Shown here piece after piece: positions 8,698 through 16,801 of a stretch of 64,000 bases of DNA. How positions within the stretch are numbered: position 1 is the first letter of the stretch; the number at the start of each line of letters is the position of its first letter. The position numbers and the translations under genes were made by a program. The notes below the pieces were generated by a model. That model saw only the letters and a program-made list of their open reading frames with translations, ran no database searches and was not told the DNA's origin. The stretch comes from Halolamina pelagica (GTDB taxonomy: Archaea > Halobacteriota > Halobacteria > Halobacteriales > Haloferacaceae). Location of the stretch: assembly GCF_900115675.1 (NCBI RefSeq), contig NZ_FOXI01000007.1, positions 1 to 64,000 of the forward strand, given 5' to 3'.

Positions 8698-9933
8698 TCA
8701 GTCCGAGTCGGCCGCGAGCCTCATCTGCGAGGATTTCTCGCTCGTCTCGCGGGGGACTGTGGCGCTGTCACAGGCGCTCCCGTCCCGAGGCGAGTCATCG
8801 CGTCCGGGTTCCCAACGGACGCTCTCTCCCCACGGGTTAGCGCGGCGGGCGATATTCGCCGCCGCGTTGATGTCTGCTTGGAACTCCGAGACGTGGCAGT
8901 CGTCGTGCGGACACACGAACTCCGCTTGCTCATCCCGCCGACCGAGACGGCCGCAAGCGTGGCACGTCTGCGAGGTGTACGCCGCGTTGACGTACTCGAC
9001 GCGAATCCCTGCCTCGGTCGCTTTGTCTTCGATGCGACCCTGCAAGCGGGCGAATGCCCAGTTGTGGAGGCGGCGATTCATCCACTTCCCGTAGTCGAGA
9101 TACTCGCGGATGTACGACAAGTCTTCGAGGACGATAACCGCGTCCTCGAACTGTCGGGCATATTCGACGGCCTCCCGAGACGCCTTCTCGACAATATCTG
9201 TCAGGGCGTTCTGGTAGTGCTCGAATCGTTCGTCAATCCGCCACTGGGCGGCGTCACGCTCTTGCAGTCGCTTGAGCGTGGTATGCATCTCTTTGCGAAG
9301 GTGTCGCGCTCGACTGCCGCTGACGAGCATCGGCTTCCGTGGCACGTCGCGTTTGAGGGCACAGCCCGTGATCAACGCGCTCTCGCCGACGTCGAAGCCG
9401 ATGTACGTCGGGTCGTCCGGCTCGGTCGGTTCTTCGACCGAGTATTCGACGGTGACGTGCAACTCCCACGACGTGCGGTGTCGCTGAAGGCGTAGTTCGC
9501 CCGCCGTCGCGTCGCCGTCAAGCAGGTCGAACCAGAGTGATTCCTGTTCGGGATTGATCTGAAGCGGAATCCAGAAGTTCGTCCCGCGACCGGGTTGCGG
9601 AACCTGCCAGACGAAGCCGTGGTCGCGCTCCGGCGAGTGGTCGAATGTGGCCGCTCGATTGACGAGCCGAGCTGGATGCTCGTCGTCCAACTCCTCGGCG
9701 TTGTACGTATCCCGAAGCTTCGGGACGTAGGACTTGAGCGCGTCCTTGGCCTGATACGGCAGGTGGTAGGGCGTCACGATGTCGTTGACGGCAGACATCG
9801 TGTTCGCCCCCGCGTCGAATGCGTCGTGGAGTGCGTCGCGGTAGGTGTCCAAGAGGCGCTGTAGGCGTTGCTCTTTGCCCGTGGTGGGCGTTGCGAGCGT
9901 GGCCTGTAGCGTCTTCGTCACCGTCTCGGACAC
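8698..9933 (-). CDS. tnpB: TnpB RNA-guided endonuclease (inner element)
   Basis: The product is 411 aa from a GTG at 9933. That start aligns residue for residue with the start of the other TnpB at 15105 (VSETVTKTLQATL against MTATTTKTLEATL); an ATG at 9960 would add nine residues. RuvC residues are intact: Asp in GFDVGESAL, Glu in IVLEDLSYIRE, Asp in QADINAAANIA. The zinc ribbon reads CHACGRLG ... CPHDDC. TnpB is an RNA-guided DNA nuclease that helps retain the IS. It shares most of its sequence with the 15105 copy, so the two are recent relatives. Confidence 0.92.
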   Translation of the reverse strand: MSETVTKTLQATLATPTTGKEQRLQRLLDTYRDALHDAFDAGANTMSAVNDIVTPYHLPYQAKDALKSYVPKLRDTYNAEELDDEHPARLVNRAATFDHSPERDHGFVWQVPQPGRGTNFWIPLQINPEQESLWFDLLDGDATAGELRLQRHRTSWELHVTVEYSVEEPTEPDDPTYIGFDVGESALITGCALKRDVPRKPMLVSGSRARHLRKEMHTTLKRLQERDAAQWRIDERFEHYQNALTDIVEKASREAVEYARQFEDAVIVLEDLSYIREYLDYGKWMNRRLHNWAFARLQGRIEDKATEAGIRVEYVNAAYTSQTCHACGRLGRRDEQAEFVCPHDDCHVSEFQADINAAANIARRANPWGESVRWEPGRDDSPRDGSACDSATVPRETSEKSSQMRLAADSD

Positions 9934-9987
9934 ACTACCCAACAGGCGACCGACACACATAAACGTAACGTTGGTGTAACATCATGC

Positions 9988-10125
9988 ATGAAGTACGTCA
10001 AGATAGAGTTCGAGGACGAATCACAGTACGAGATCCTGAAAGAGACGAAGAAGCGCCACGGTCTGACGTGGAAAGGAATGCTACTCCACGCGCAGAGGGA
10101 TTTGGATTCCGACAGTGCCGATTGA
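9988..10125 (+). CDS. Small IS-borne protein, divergent from tnpB
   Basis: This 45-aa gene begins MKYVKIEFEDESQYEILK and contains KKRHGLTWKGMLLHAQRD. The pattern of a short strand followed by two helices looks like a ribbon-helix-helix or similar DNA-binding fold, but this is only inference. It lies inside the inner element between the left end and tnpB, on the opposite strand, where a tnpA would normally sit. The ATG at 9984 in another frame is rejected because this frame has a plausible composition and a natural stop. Confidence 0.6.
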   Translation: MKYVKIEFEDESQYEILKETKKRHGLTWKGMLLHAQRDLDSDSAD

Positions 10126-10757
10126 GCGGTGGAAAGCGTAGTCAAGTGACGCGATTCCCCACCCGGCCTCAAGGCCGGGGTTCCCTCGCTGATTAAAGAT
10201 GGCGGAAACAGTACATCCACACCGTCGCCAACGAACTTGTCATGGAGGCCGTCGAACACGACTGCGACGTAATCGTGTTTGAGGACTTAACCGACATACG
10301 CGATCGACTTCCGCAGGCGAAGTGGCACCACATCTGGGCGTTCCGACGCCTCTACGAGTACGTCTCCTTCAAAGCGCCCGAGCAGGGCGTCTCCGTGGAG
10401 CAAGTCGAGCCGAACCACACGTCCCAACGCTGTTCTCGGACGAACTGTGGGTTCACACACGAAGCGAACCGCCACGGAGAACACTTCGAGTGCCAGAAGT
10501 GCGGCTACGAAGTGAACGCGGACTACAACGCCGCGAAGAACATCGGGCTACGGTACGCTCGAAAGCGAACACACAGACTCCGTTCCTCGCCCAAGTCGGG
10601 GAGCGGAGACGCACCAGTAAACGTGCGTGTGAATGGTGGGACGTTGAACGGCAAGAGTCACCAGCCGATTGCTGGCGACTGATTGCCGGGAGTCCACATC
10701 AAAGCCCCCCCTCAAGGACCGAGGCGCGTATGCGCCGAGGGAGTAGGGTGGGGTAGT

Positions 10758-12107
10758 TTACTCCAGTAGCGGCGTCCCGTCGGCTTTCGGCCCGAGTTCC
10801 GGGCCGTACGGGCCGCCGTCCATCGGCACTCGCCGCGTCCGTTCGTAACCCGTCGAGCGCTCGGCCAGCGGGCGACCGATCGCGCTCACCATCTCGACGT
10901 AGTCCTCGACGCTGCGGAACTCGCCGTACTGGCCGCCGGCGCGCTTGGTGATCTCCTCGGAGAGGATCGTCCCCATGAAGTCGTCGGCGCCGCAGTTGAG
11001 CAGCTTCAGCCCGTGTTCGTCGCCGGACTTCACCCACGAGGACTGGATGTGCTCGACGTTGTCGAGGAAGAGCCGCGCGACGGCGACGAGCAGTTCGTCC
11101 TCGTCCCGGCTGGCGCCGGAGTCGACGACGCCGGCCTCGTACAGCGGCGTGTTCTGGTGGATGAACGAGAGCGGGACGAACTCCGTGATCGCGCCCGTGC
11201 GGTCCTGGAGGTCGCGGATCACCTGCAGGTGTTTCGCGCGGTGCATCTCGTTCTCGACGTGGCCGTACATCATCGTCGAGGTCAGCGGCAGGCCCGCGGC
11301 GGCGGCGCCCTCCATCGCGTCGACCCACTCGCCGGTGTCCATCTTCCCCGGGCAGATCACGTCCCGCACCTCGTCGACGAGGATCTCCGCGGCCGTGCCG
11401 GGCGCCGAATCGAGCCCGGCCTGGCGCAGTCGCCCGTAAATCGACTCGTAGGAGCGGTCGGTCCCGCGGCGCGCGTGGTACGCCTCCTCTGGCGTCATCG
11501 AGTGGACGTGGACGCCGCCGACGGACATCGCCTCCAGCTGCTCGACGTACGTTCCGGGATCGGTCGCGTAGCGCTCGGGCGGTTTGTAGTTTACCGTCCG
11601 GGCCGCGTCGTCGTACGTCTCCAGGATCTCGCGGTGCTCGTCGTCGAGCACGAACGCCGGGTGGAGCCCGGAGACGGAGGTGACCTCGTACACCCCGCGC
11701 TCGACGGCGTCGCGGACGGCTTCGCGGCTCTCCGCGGGCGTCTTGGTGAACCCCGTGTGCTCCACGTCGGCGTCTTTCTCGAACGCGCTGTCGGGGTTTT
11801 TGAAGTTACAGAACAGACAGCCGGTGTTGCACGCCGTGGTGACGTTGTTGTTGACGTTGGCGACGAACGTCACAACGTCGCCGACTTCCTCGGCGCGCCG
11901 GCGGTCCGCGAGTTCCAGGACGCGCTCCTTCCGGGCGGCGTCGATGCCCGGCGAGTCGGTGCCGGTCGTCAGCAGTTCGACGGCGTCGTCGACGGCGAGC
12001 CGGTTCCCGTCGGCGGCCTTCGCGAGCGCGTTCTCGAAGGACTGGTCGGTCTCGGGGACGTGCTCGAACTGGAGCGCCCCCTCGTCGAGGTCGGCCGCCG
12101 TGGTCAT
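10758..12107 (-). CDS. cofH: FO synthase subunit CofH (radical SAM)
   Basis: The 449-aa enzyme couples tyrosine with 5-amino-6-ribitylaminouracil in FO synthesis, the partner of CofG. It has the radical-SAM motif CNTGCLFC (Cys93, Cys97, Cys100), then VTSVSGLHP, GLPLTSTMMYGHVE, FVPLSFIHQNTP and NCGADDFMGTI. ATG at 12107 is chosen; the longer upstream frame is Arg/Pro-rich and not conserved. It is transcribed toward cofG, and its stop lies within a few bases of the outer IS right end. Confidence 0.95.
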   Translation of the reverse strand: MTTAADLDEGALQFEHVPETDQSFENALAKAADGNRLAVDDAVELLTTGTDSPGIDAARKERVLELADRRRAEEVGDVVTFVANVNNNVTTACNTGCLFCNFKNPDSAFEKDADVEHTGFTKTPAESREAVRDAVERGVYEVTSVSGLHPAFVLDDEHREILETYDDAARTVNYKPPERYATDPGTYVEQLEAMSVGGVHVHSMTPEEAYHARRGTDRSYESIYGRLRQAGLDSAPGTAAEILVDEVRDVICPGKMDTGEWVDAMEGAAAAGLPLTSTMMYGHVENEMHRAKHLQVIRDLQDRTGAITEFVPLSFIHQNTPLYEAGVVDSGASRDEDELLVAVARLFLDNVEHIQSSWVKSGDEHGLKLLNCGADDFMGTILSEEITKRAGGQYGEFRSVEDYVEMVSAIGRPLAERSTGYERTRRVPMDGGPYGPELGPKADGTPLLE

Positions 12108-12276
12108 ACAGGGAGGCGGCAGTCGAGCGCCAAAAACCGTCCGGTGGTGCGAGCGGTCGTCGATTCGCAGCGTCGTCGCCGGTGGAAACACACGACTGTG
12201 CATATCTCCACGTGAAACCGAGGGGTAGTGGCCACTGATGTGAAGATTGAAGGTGGGTCGCGCCCCGTCTCCAGGC

Positions 12277-13317
12277 GTGACCAGCGTCAAGGAGTTCCGC
12301 GTCGACCGGGAGCCGACCGACGACGCGCTGGGCCGCGGGCGCTTCGTCTTCACCGACGACTACTCCGTGTTCGACTGGGGGCCGATGCCCGACACGATCC
12401 CCGAGAAGGGCCGGAGCCTCTGTACGATGGGGGCGGACAACTTCGAGCGCCTCGGCGCGGCGGGGGTCCCGACCCACTACCGCGGCGTCGTCGACCCGGC
12501 CGAGGCCGCCGTCGACGACCCGCCGGTAGCCGACCTCGACGCCGTCGAGGGGCCGCCCCGGGAGATGGCGATCGACCTCACGGTCGTCGCCGAGCTCCCC
12601 CACGGCGACGACGGCTACGACTACGACGCCTTCCACGCGGCCACCGGGAGCCACTACCTCGTCCCCCTCGAGATCGTCTTCCGGAACGAGGTACCCGTCG
12701 GCTCCAGCCTCCGGAGCCGGAAGGAGCCGGAGGACGTGGGGCTCGACCGCCACCGCTGGCCCGACGAGGCCGTCTCGCTGCCCGAACCGATCGTCGAGTT
12801 CTCCACCAAGTTCGAGGAGCAGGACCGCTACCTCGACGCCGACGAGGCCGCCGAGATCGCCGGCCGCGCCGACCTCGACGCCCTCCGGGAGACCGCGCTG
12901 GCGGTGAACGACGCGATCACCGACCGCGCTGCCGAAACGGGGTTCGTCCACGAGGACGGCAAGATCGAGTGCCTCTGGGTCGACGGCGAGATCCGGGTCG
13001 CCGACGTGGCGGGCACGTTCGACGAGAACCGCTTCGCCTACGACGGTCAGGAGCTCTCGAAGGAGGTGCTGCGGCAGTTCTACAAGGCCTACGATCCCGA
13101 CTGGGTGGCGGCGGTGAAGGACGCCAAAGCCGTCGCCCAGGCCGAGGGCGTCGCCGACTGGAAGTCCTCCTGCGACGAGTCGCCCGACCCCCTGCCCGCG
13201 GACGTACGCCGGACTGCCGGCGAGATGTACGCCGCCGGGACGAACGCCTACACCGGGACCGACTGGTTCGACGCGCCCGCCATCGAGGACGCCGTCGACG
13301 CCGTGCGGGACCTGTAG
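12277..13317 (+). CDS. purC: Phosphoribosylaminoimidazole-succinocarboxamide synthase (PurC)
   Basis: The 346-aa product is the haloarchaeal form of SAICAR synthetase, which joins aspartate to CAIR in purine biosynthesis. Conserved blocks include [13 protein letters not shown] near the N-terminus, [16 protein letters not shown] and a [12 protein letters not shown] segment. GTG at 12277 is preferred because the family opens with TSVKEFRV. It is divergent from cofH. purS-purQ lie 6 kb downstream with an IS-split gene and others between. Confidence 0.93.
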   Translation: MTSVKEFRVDREPTDDALGRGRFVFTDDYSVFDWGPMPDTIPEKGRSLCTMGADNFERLGAAGVPTHYRGVVDPAEAAVDDPPVADLDAVEGPPREMAIDLTVVAELPHGDDGYDYDAFHAATGSHYLVPLEIVFRNEVPVGSSLRSRKEPEDVGLDRHRWPDEAVSLPEPIVEFSTKFEEQDRYLDADEAAEIAGRADLDALRETALAVNDAITDRAAETGFVHEDGKIECLWVDGEIRVADVAGTFDENRFAYDGQELSKEVLRQFYKAYDPDWVAAVKDAKAVAQAEGVADWKSSCDESPDPLPADVRRTAGEMYAAGTNAYTGTDWFDAPAIEDAVDAVRDL

Positions 13318-14710
13318 GACGGCGGTCTTTTTCACGGATCGACGACGACCTGTCGGCATGTCGCCCTCCACCGACGCCAGCGGCACCCCGGTCAGTCGCC
13401 GTGCTGCGCTCGCCACCGGCGTCGCCGCGGCCGCCGCGCTCGCCGGCTGTGCCGGCGTCGACGACATCCGCGACGCGATCAATCCCCGGACGTACGACAG
13501 CGACGCCGAACTCGGCGACCCGCCGGAGCCGTGGCCCACGCCGGGTCACGACGCGCTCCGGACCGGCTCCCGCGACACCGAGACGACGGTGTCGGAGGAC
13601 CCCGCCATCGAGCGTGTCGGCCCCGGCGGCGGCGACTTCTACGAGCGGGCGCCGATGGTCGATAGCCAGGCCGTCTACGCGCCGGTCTGGAAACAGGCCG
13701 AGCCGGAGTACGTCCGAGCGTTCGTCGCGACGGGCCGCGACGGCGAGGCTCGCTGGCGCCACGACTGGTCAGAGAGCAGCGGCGCCGCCGCGCCGACGCT
13801 CCACGGCGGGACGGCGTTCCTGACCCGGGCTGGGGGGGACGATGGCCGTCGATCGCCGGACCGGCGAGATCCGGTGGACGTCCGCCGCCGGAACCGTCCC
13901 GAGCACGCCGACGGCCGTCGGCGACCGCCTCTACCTCGGCGGGAAATCGCTGCTGGCCCTCGACGGGGCGACCGGCGAACGGCTGTGGACTGCTGACGCG
14001 GTCCCGGCCCACGCCGGCGAACTCGCGGCGACCGAAGACACCGTCGTCGCCGCCAGCGACGGCACGCTGTTCGCGATCGACGCCGCCGACGGCTCGGTTC
14101 GCTGGCAGGCCGACCTCGATCAAGGCTCCTACGTCAGCCCGGTCGTCGGCGAGGACGTGGTCGCGCTGATGGGCAGCGACGGGCTGCTGCAGGTCCGCGC
14201 GCGTGCCGACGGGGGCGAACGCTGGACCGTCCAGTTCGATCGCGCCGCACAGGCCCCGCCCGCGATCGCCGACGACGTCGTCTACGCCGTCGACGAGGAC
14301 CCCTACGCCTGCCGGGCCTACGACGCCGGTAGTGGCGAGGCGCTGTGGGACACGGATCTCGGCGTCGGGAGCGAGGACCGGCCCGCCGTGGATCCGGAGA
14401 CGGTGTACGTCGCGAACCAGGACACGCTCGACTGTCTCGACCGGGCGACCGGCGAGATCCGACGGCGGATCCCGCTGGACCTCGACACGTTCTCCCAGCA
14501 CGGCGTCGCGCTGGCCGACGACGCCGTGTTCCTGGTTGCCCAGCGCGACGGGGAGAGCGGCGTCTGTCTTGATTCAGCGAGAGAATCCCGCCGTTCACGG
14601 CGGGCGTGAATCGCGGAAGCTCGGTGCGACAGTCCACGTAGTTCTGCCGGCCGAATACCCAACGGCACAAGGATTATTGAGATTGGGTATCTTATATTTG
14701 GTGGGGCCAA

Positions 14711-15103
14711 ATGGAGTATCACCTGCAATCCGGGTCGCACACGGTCTACGCGCTCCAATACCACTTCGTGACCGTCACGAAGTACCGCGCCGACATCCTC
14801 ACTGATGAGCGGCTGGAGCGCGTGGCTGAAGTCGCTCACGAGATTGCAGAAGACTTCGAGGCCGACATCAAGAACGTGGACGGCGGCACCGACCACGTTC
14901 ACATCCTGTTCACGACCAGACCCACCACCGACCTCACCAAGTTCATCAACTCGCTCAAGGGCGTCACATCCCGCCGGATTCGGCAGGAGTACCCTGAGGT
15001 GAAACAGACGCTCGAAGATGCGTTCTGGCAACCGGGATATTTCCTCGCCACGACCGGTCAAGTGAGCATCGACGTGCTGATGGACTACGTGGAAAACCAG
15101 TAG
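14711..15103 (+). CDS. tnpA: IS200-type TnpA transposase (Y1 HUH)
   Basis: The 130-aa enzyme cuts and rejoins single-stranded DNA at the element ends. The HUH metal site is DHVHILF (His62, His64) and the nucleophilic tyrosine is most likely Tyr126 in MDYVENQ, in the usual C-terminal helix. Length and motif spacing match the family, so it should be active. One base separates it from tnpB. It is the only tnpA in the window and could act on the related ends of the tnpA-less copies. Confidence 0.96.
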   Translation: MEYHLQSGSHTVYALQYHFVTVTKYRADILTDERLERVAEVAHEIAEDFEADIKNVDGGTDHVHILFTTRPTTDLTKFINSLKGVTSRRIRQEYPEVKQTLEDAFWQPGYFLATTGQVSIDVLMDYVENQ

Positions 15104-15104
15104 C

Positions 15105-16361
15105 ATGACCGCGACAACCACGAAAACGCTGGAGGCCACGCTCGCCCCACCGACTACCCACAAAGAGCGCAAACTGTGCGACCTGCTCGACACTTACCGG
15201 GCAGGACTCCACGAGGCGTTCGAGGATGGGTGTAACACGATGACCGCCACCAGCGACGTGGTGACGCCCTACGACCTGCCGTACCAGGCGAAGGCGGCCC
15301 TGTGCAACTACGTCCCGCAACTGCACGGCACCTACGACGCCGAAGAGTTAGACGACGACCACCCGGTTCGGCTCACCAACCAAGCCGCCGAGTTCGACTA
15401 CTCGCCGGACCGCGACTACGAGTTTACGTGGTGGGTGCCACAGCCCGGTCGCGGGACGAACTTCTGGATACCACTCCGTATCAATCCCGCTCAAGAAGAA
15501 CTGTGGCACGACCTCGTGGACGGTGAGGCGTCGGCAGGCCAACTCCCCCTGCAACGCCACCGCACGTCGTGGACGCTTCACGTCACCGTCGAGTTTCCGG
15601 TCGAAGAACCGGACTACGAACCGACAGACGGCGATGTAACACCAGTCGGCTTCGACATTGGCGAAGCACACCTGCTCGCGGGCTGTGCCTGCGAGCAGGA
15701 CACTCCGACCGATCCACTTCTCATCACCGGTGGCCGCGCTCGGCACCTCCGCAAAGAGATGTACACGACGCTCAAACGACTTCAAGAGCGTGACGCCTCC
15801 CAGTGGCGGATTGACGAACGGTTCGACCACTACCAGAACGCACTCACGGACATCATCGAGAAGGCGTCTCGGCAGGCCGTCGAGTACGCCTGCCGGTTCG
15901 AGAAGCCTGTGGTCGTGCTGGAAGACCTCTCGTACATCCGCGAAGACCTCGATTACGGCGAGTGGATGAACCGACGCCTCCACGCATGGGCGTTCGCTCG
16001 CCTCCAACAACGTATCGAAGACAAAGCACGAGAGGCCGGGCTTCCGGTCGAATACATCCGCCCAGAGTATACGAGCCAGACGTGCCACGAGTGCGGCCAC
16101 GTCGGGTACCGGAACGGCGACGAGTTCCGGTGTACGAACGACGAGTGTTGGGTGTCGGAGTATCACGCAGACATCAACGCGGCGGTCAACATTGCTGACC
16201 GTCACGACCCGTGGGGTGAGAGCCTGCCGCTGAAACCGGCGGGCGATGACATTCCACGGGATGGGAGCGCCTGTGACAGCGCCGCGACCCCCACCGAGCA
16301 GAGCCAACCACGGCAGATGACGCTCGGCGAAGTCAGGTCGGAACCCTCTGCCGGTAGTTAG
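15105..16361 (+). CDS. tnpB: TnpB RNA-guided endonuclease (intact element)
   Basis: The 418-aa protein has all RuvC catalytic residues: Asp in GFDIGEAHLL, Glu in VVLEDLSYIRE and Asp in HADINAAVNIA. The zinc ribbon reads CHECGHVG ... CTNDEC. The conserved block RHLRKEM is shared with the copy at 8698-9933. It should act with an RNA from the right end to cut DNA carrying the TTGAT-type TAM. A short tail rich in Pro, Thr and Gln follows the catalytic part. Confidence 0.95.
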   Translation: MTATTTKTLEATLAPPTTHKERKLCDLLDTYRAGLHEAFEDGCNTMTATSDVVTPYDLPYQAKAALCNYVPQLHGTYDAEELDDDHPVRLTNQAAEFDYSPDRDYEFTWWVPQPGRGTNFWIPLRINPAQEELWHDLVDGEASAGQLPLQRHRTSWTLHVTVEFPVEEPDYEPTDGDVTPVGFDIGEAHLLAGCACEQDTPTDPLLITGGRARHLRKEMYTTLKRLQERDASQWRIDERFDHYQNALTDIIEKASRQAVEYACRFEKPVVVLEDLSYIREDLDYGEWMNRRLHAWAFARLQQRIEDKAREAGLPVEYIRPEYTSQTCHECGHVGYRNGDEFRCTNDECWVSEYHADINAAVNIADRHDPWGESLPLKPAGDDIPRDGSACDSAATPTEQSQPRQMTLGEVRSEPSAGS

Positions 16362-16412
16362 CCGGTATTCCCATGCAGGGAAGCCGCGCCGTTCACGGCG
16401 CGGAGGATGTCA
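16362..16412 (+). ncRNA. Putative omega-RNA 3' end of the intact element
   Basis: Directly after the tnpB stop come two hairpins, TTCCCATGCAGGGAA and CCGCGCCG-TTCA-CGGCGCGG, then GGATGTCA. This is the right-end structure that in TnpB systems is transcribed with the tnpB 3' end as guide RNA. The flank CCGAGTGGGCTGAGAC would be its current guide segment. Confidence 0.55.
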
Positions 16413-16436
16413 CCGAGTGGGCTGAGACGGCACTGA

Positions 16437-16691
16437 CTACAGCAGGGAGGGGAGCACTAGCATCAGGAGGAAGAGATGCCAGACGATCGCCGCGTGGCGA
16501 GCCCGGGGCGTCGACTGGGGCGGGTTCCGGAAGATCGCGTCGTAGACGAACACCGTCGCGAGCAGCGCCCCGGCCAGTAGCCCCAGCCGGAACTCCACGT
16601 CGGTCACCACGCCGATGACCGAACCGCCGCCCAGCGAGACCGCGATCGCGAGTAGGATCTTGTCGTAGTAGCTGGGGAAGCGTAGTTCCAT
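16437..16691 (-). CDS. Small membrane protein, function unknown
   Basis: The 84-aa product starts MELRFPSYYDKILL and has about three hydrophobic segments (near 11-30, 34-51 and 65-84), one containing SLGGGSVIGVVTDVEF. No family is recognised with confidence. It is convergent with the interrupted propeller gene, whose rebuilt stop lies just before this gene's stop. It is divergent from the Rieske oxygenase at 16802. Confidence 0.72.
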   Translation of the reverse strand: MELRFPSYYDKILLAIAVSLGGGSVIGVVTDVEFRLGLLAGALLATVFVYDAIFRNPPQSTPRARHAAIVWHLFLLMLVLPSLL

Positions 16692-16801
16692 TACGGAGAA
16701 CCTACGCGGTCCAGACTGAAAAGCAGTCGAACCGGTCCCCCGAGCGAGAACGAACCCGTCACCGAGCGTGACTTTTTACCGTGCTACTCCGTATCACGAC
16801 T

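Larger units (their letters stand above)
8635..10192 (-). mobile_element. Inner IS200/IS605-type element, tnpB only, nested in the outer tnpB
   Basis: Read on the minus strand, the left end begins TCAGCGAGGGAACCCC at 10192, with a hairpin (CCCCGGCCT tgag GGCCGGG region), and the right end finishes with hairpin CCTCGCCG/CGGCGAGG and GGATGTCA at 8635. The same end sequences bound the intact element at 14574-16412. The five bases 5' of the left end are TTTAA (plus strand TTAAA, 10193-10197), in the place where such elements carry their target/TAM. It is 1,558 bp and holds tnpB plus a small divergent gene instead of tnpA. Confidence 0.85.
8313..10682 (+). pseudogene. tnpB: tnpB pseudogene of the outer element (interrupted and internally deleted)
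   Basis: The 5' part (8313-8634, 107 codons) begins MGVRRTAVVKLAVSDEQ and ends at SCPTFTAET, the usual N-terminal lobe of haloarchaeal TnpB. The 3' part resumes at about 10200 with [13 protein letters not shown], then the RuvC Glu block VFEDLTDIR, the zinc ribbon (CSRTNCGF ... CQKCGYEV) and the RuvC Asp in [11 protein letters not shown], stopping at 10682. Removing the inner IS does not rejoin them in frame, and the middle with the first RuvC Asp is missing. So an internal deletion accompanies the insertion and the gene is dead. Confidence 0.88.
8175..10755 (+). mobile_element. Outer IS200/IS605-type (TnpB-only) element, decayed and carrying a nested insertion
   Basis: Both ends are recognisable by shared sequence. 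The left end at 8184-8226 has a 9-bp stem (CTCCGGCCT / AGGCCGGAG) enclosing CTCAAGGAGCGAC and GCGAGTAGG. The right end at about 10704-10754 has CTCAAGGACCGAG, a GGCGC/GCGCC hairpin and GGGAGTAGGGTGGGG. Between them lie the N- and C-terminal parts of one tnpB, separated by the inner element at 8635-10192. There is no tnpA. Exact outer boundaries are uncertain by 10-20 bases. The insertion lies between mscS and cofH. Confidence 0.75.
14574..16412 (+). mobile_element. Intact IS200/IS605-family element with tnpA and tnpB
   Basis: The element runs from TCAGCGAGAGAATCCC (left end, hairpin CCCGCCGTTCACGGCGGG) to the right-end hairpin CCGCGCCGTTCACGGCGCGG and GGATGTCA. The five bases before it are TTGAT (14569-14573), the same pentanucleotide known as target/TAM for ISDra2. 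No target duplication is seen, as expected for this family. It carries an HUH transposase and TnpB in tandem, one base apart. An 8-bp inverted repeat (ATACCCAA 14655-14662 / TTGGGTAT 14683-14690) lies 20 bases before tnpA and may be a regulatory or end-recognition site. Confidence 0.93.
13358..16436 (+). pseudogene. PQQ-like beta-propeller lipoprotein, frameshifted and split by an IS
   Basis: The N-terminus has twin arginines after SPSTDASGTPVS and the lipobox-like AALAGC, so it was a Tat-exported lipoprotein. Propeller repeats follow (RTGEIRWTS, ATGERLWTA, ADGSVRWQA, GSGEALWDT). A run of seven G near 13833-13840 shifts the frame; six G would join it to the frame reading MAVDRRTGEIRW. The gene is then cut after ...GVCLD at 14573 by the IS. 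Joining 14573 to 16413 gives CLDPSGLRRH and a stop at 16436, so only eight codons including the stop were displaced. The frameshift could be a sequencing artefact; the insertion is not. Confidence 0.88.

Noticed and set aside
8639-9094. Plus-strand frames over the inner element
   Set aside because: They are antisense to an intact tnpB with all catalytic residues and have no domains of their own.
9984-10196. 70-aa frame starting four bases before the small IS gene
   Set aside because: It is Arg-rich, runs into the left-end hairpin of the element and overlaps the better 45-aa frame.
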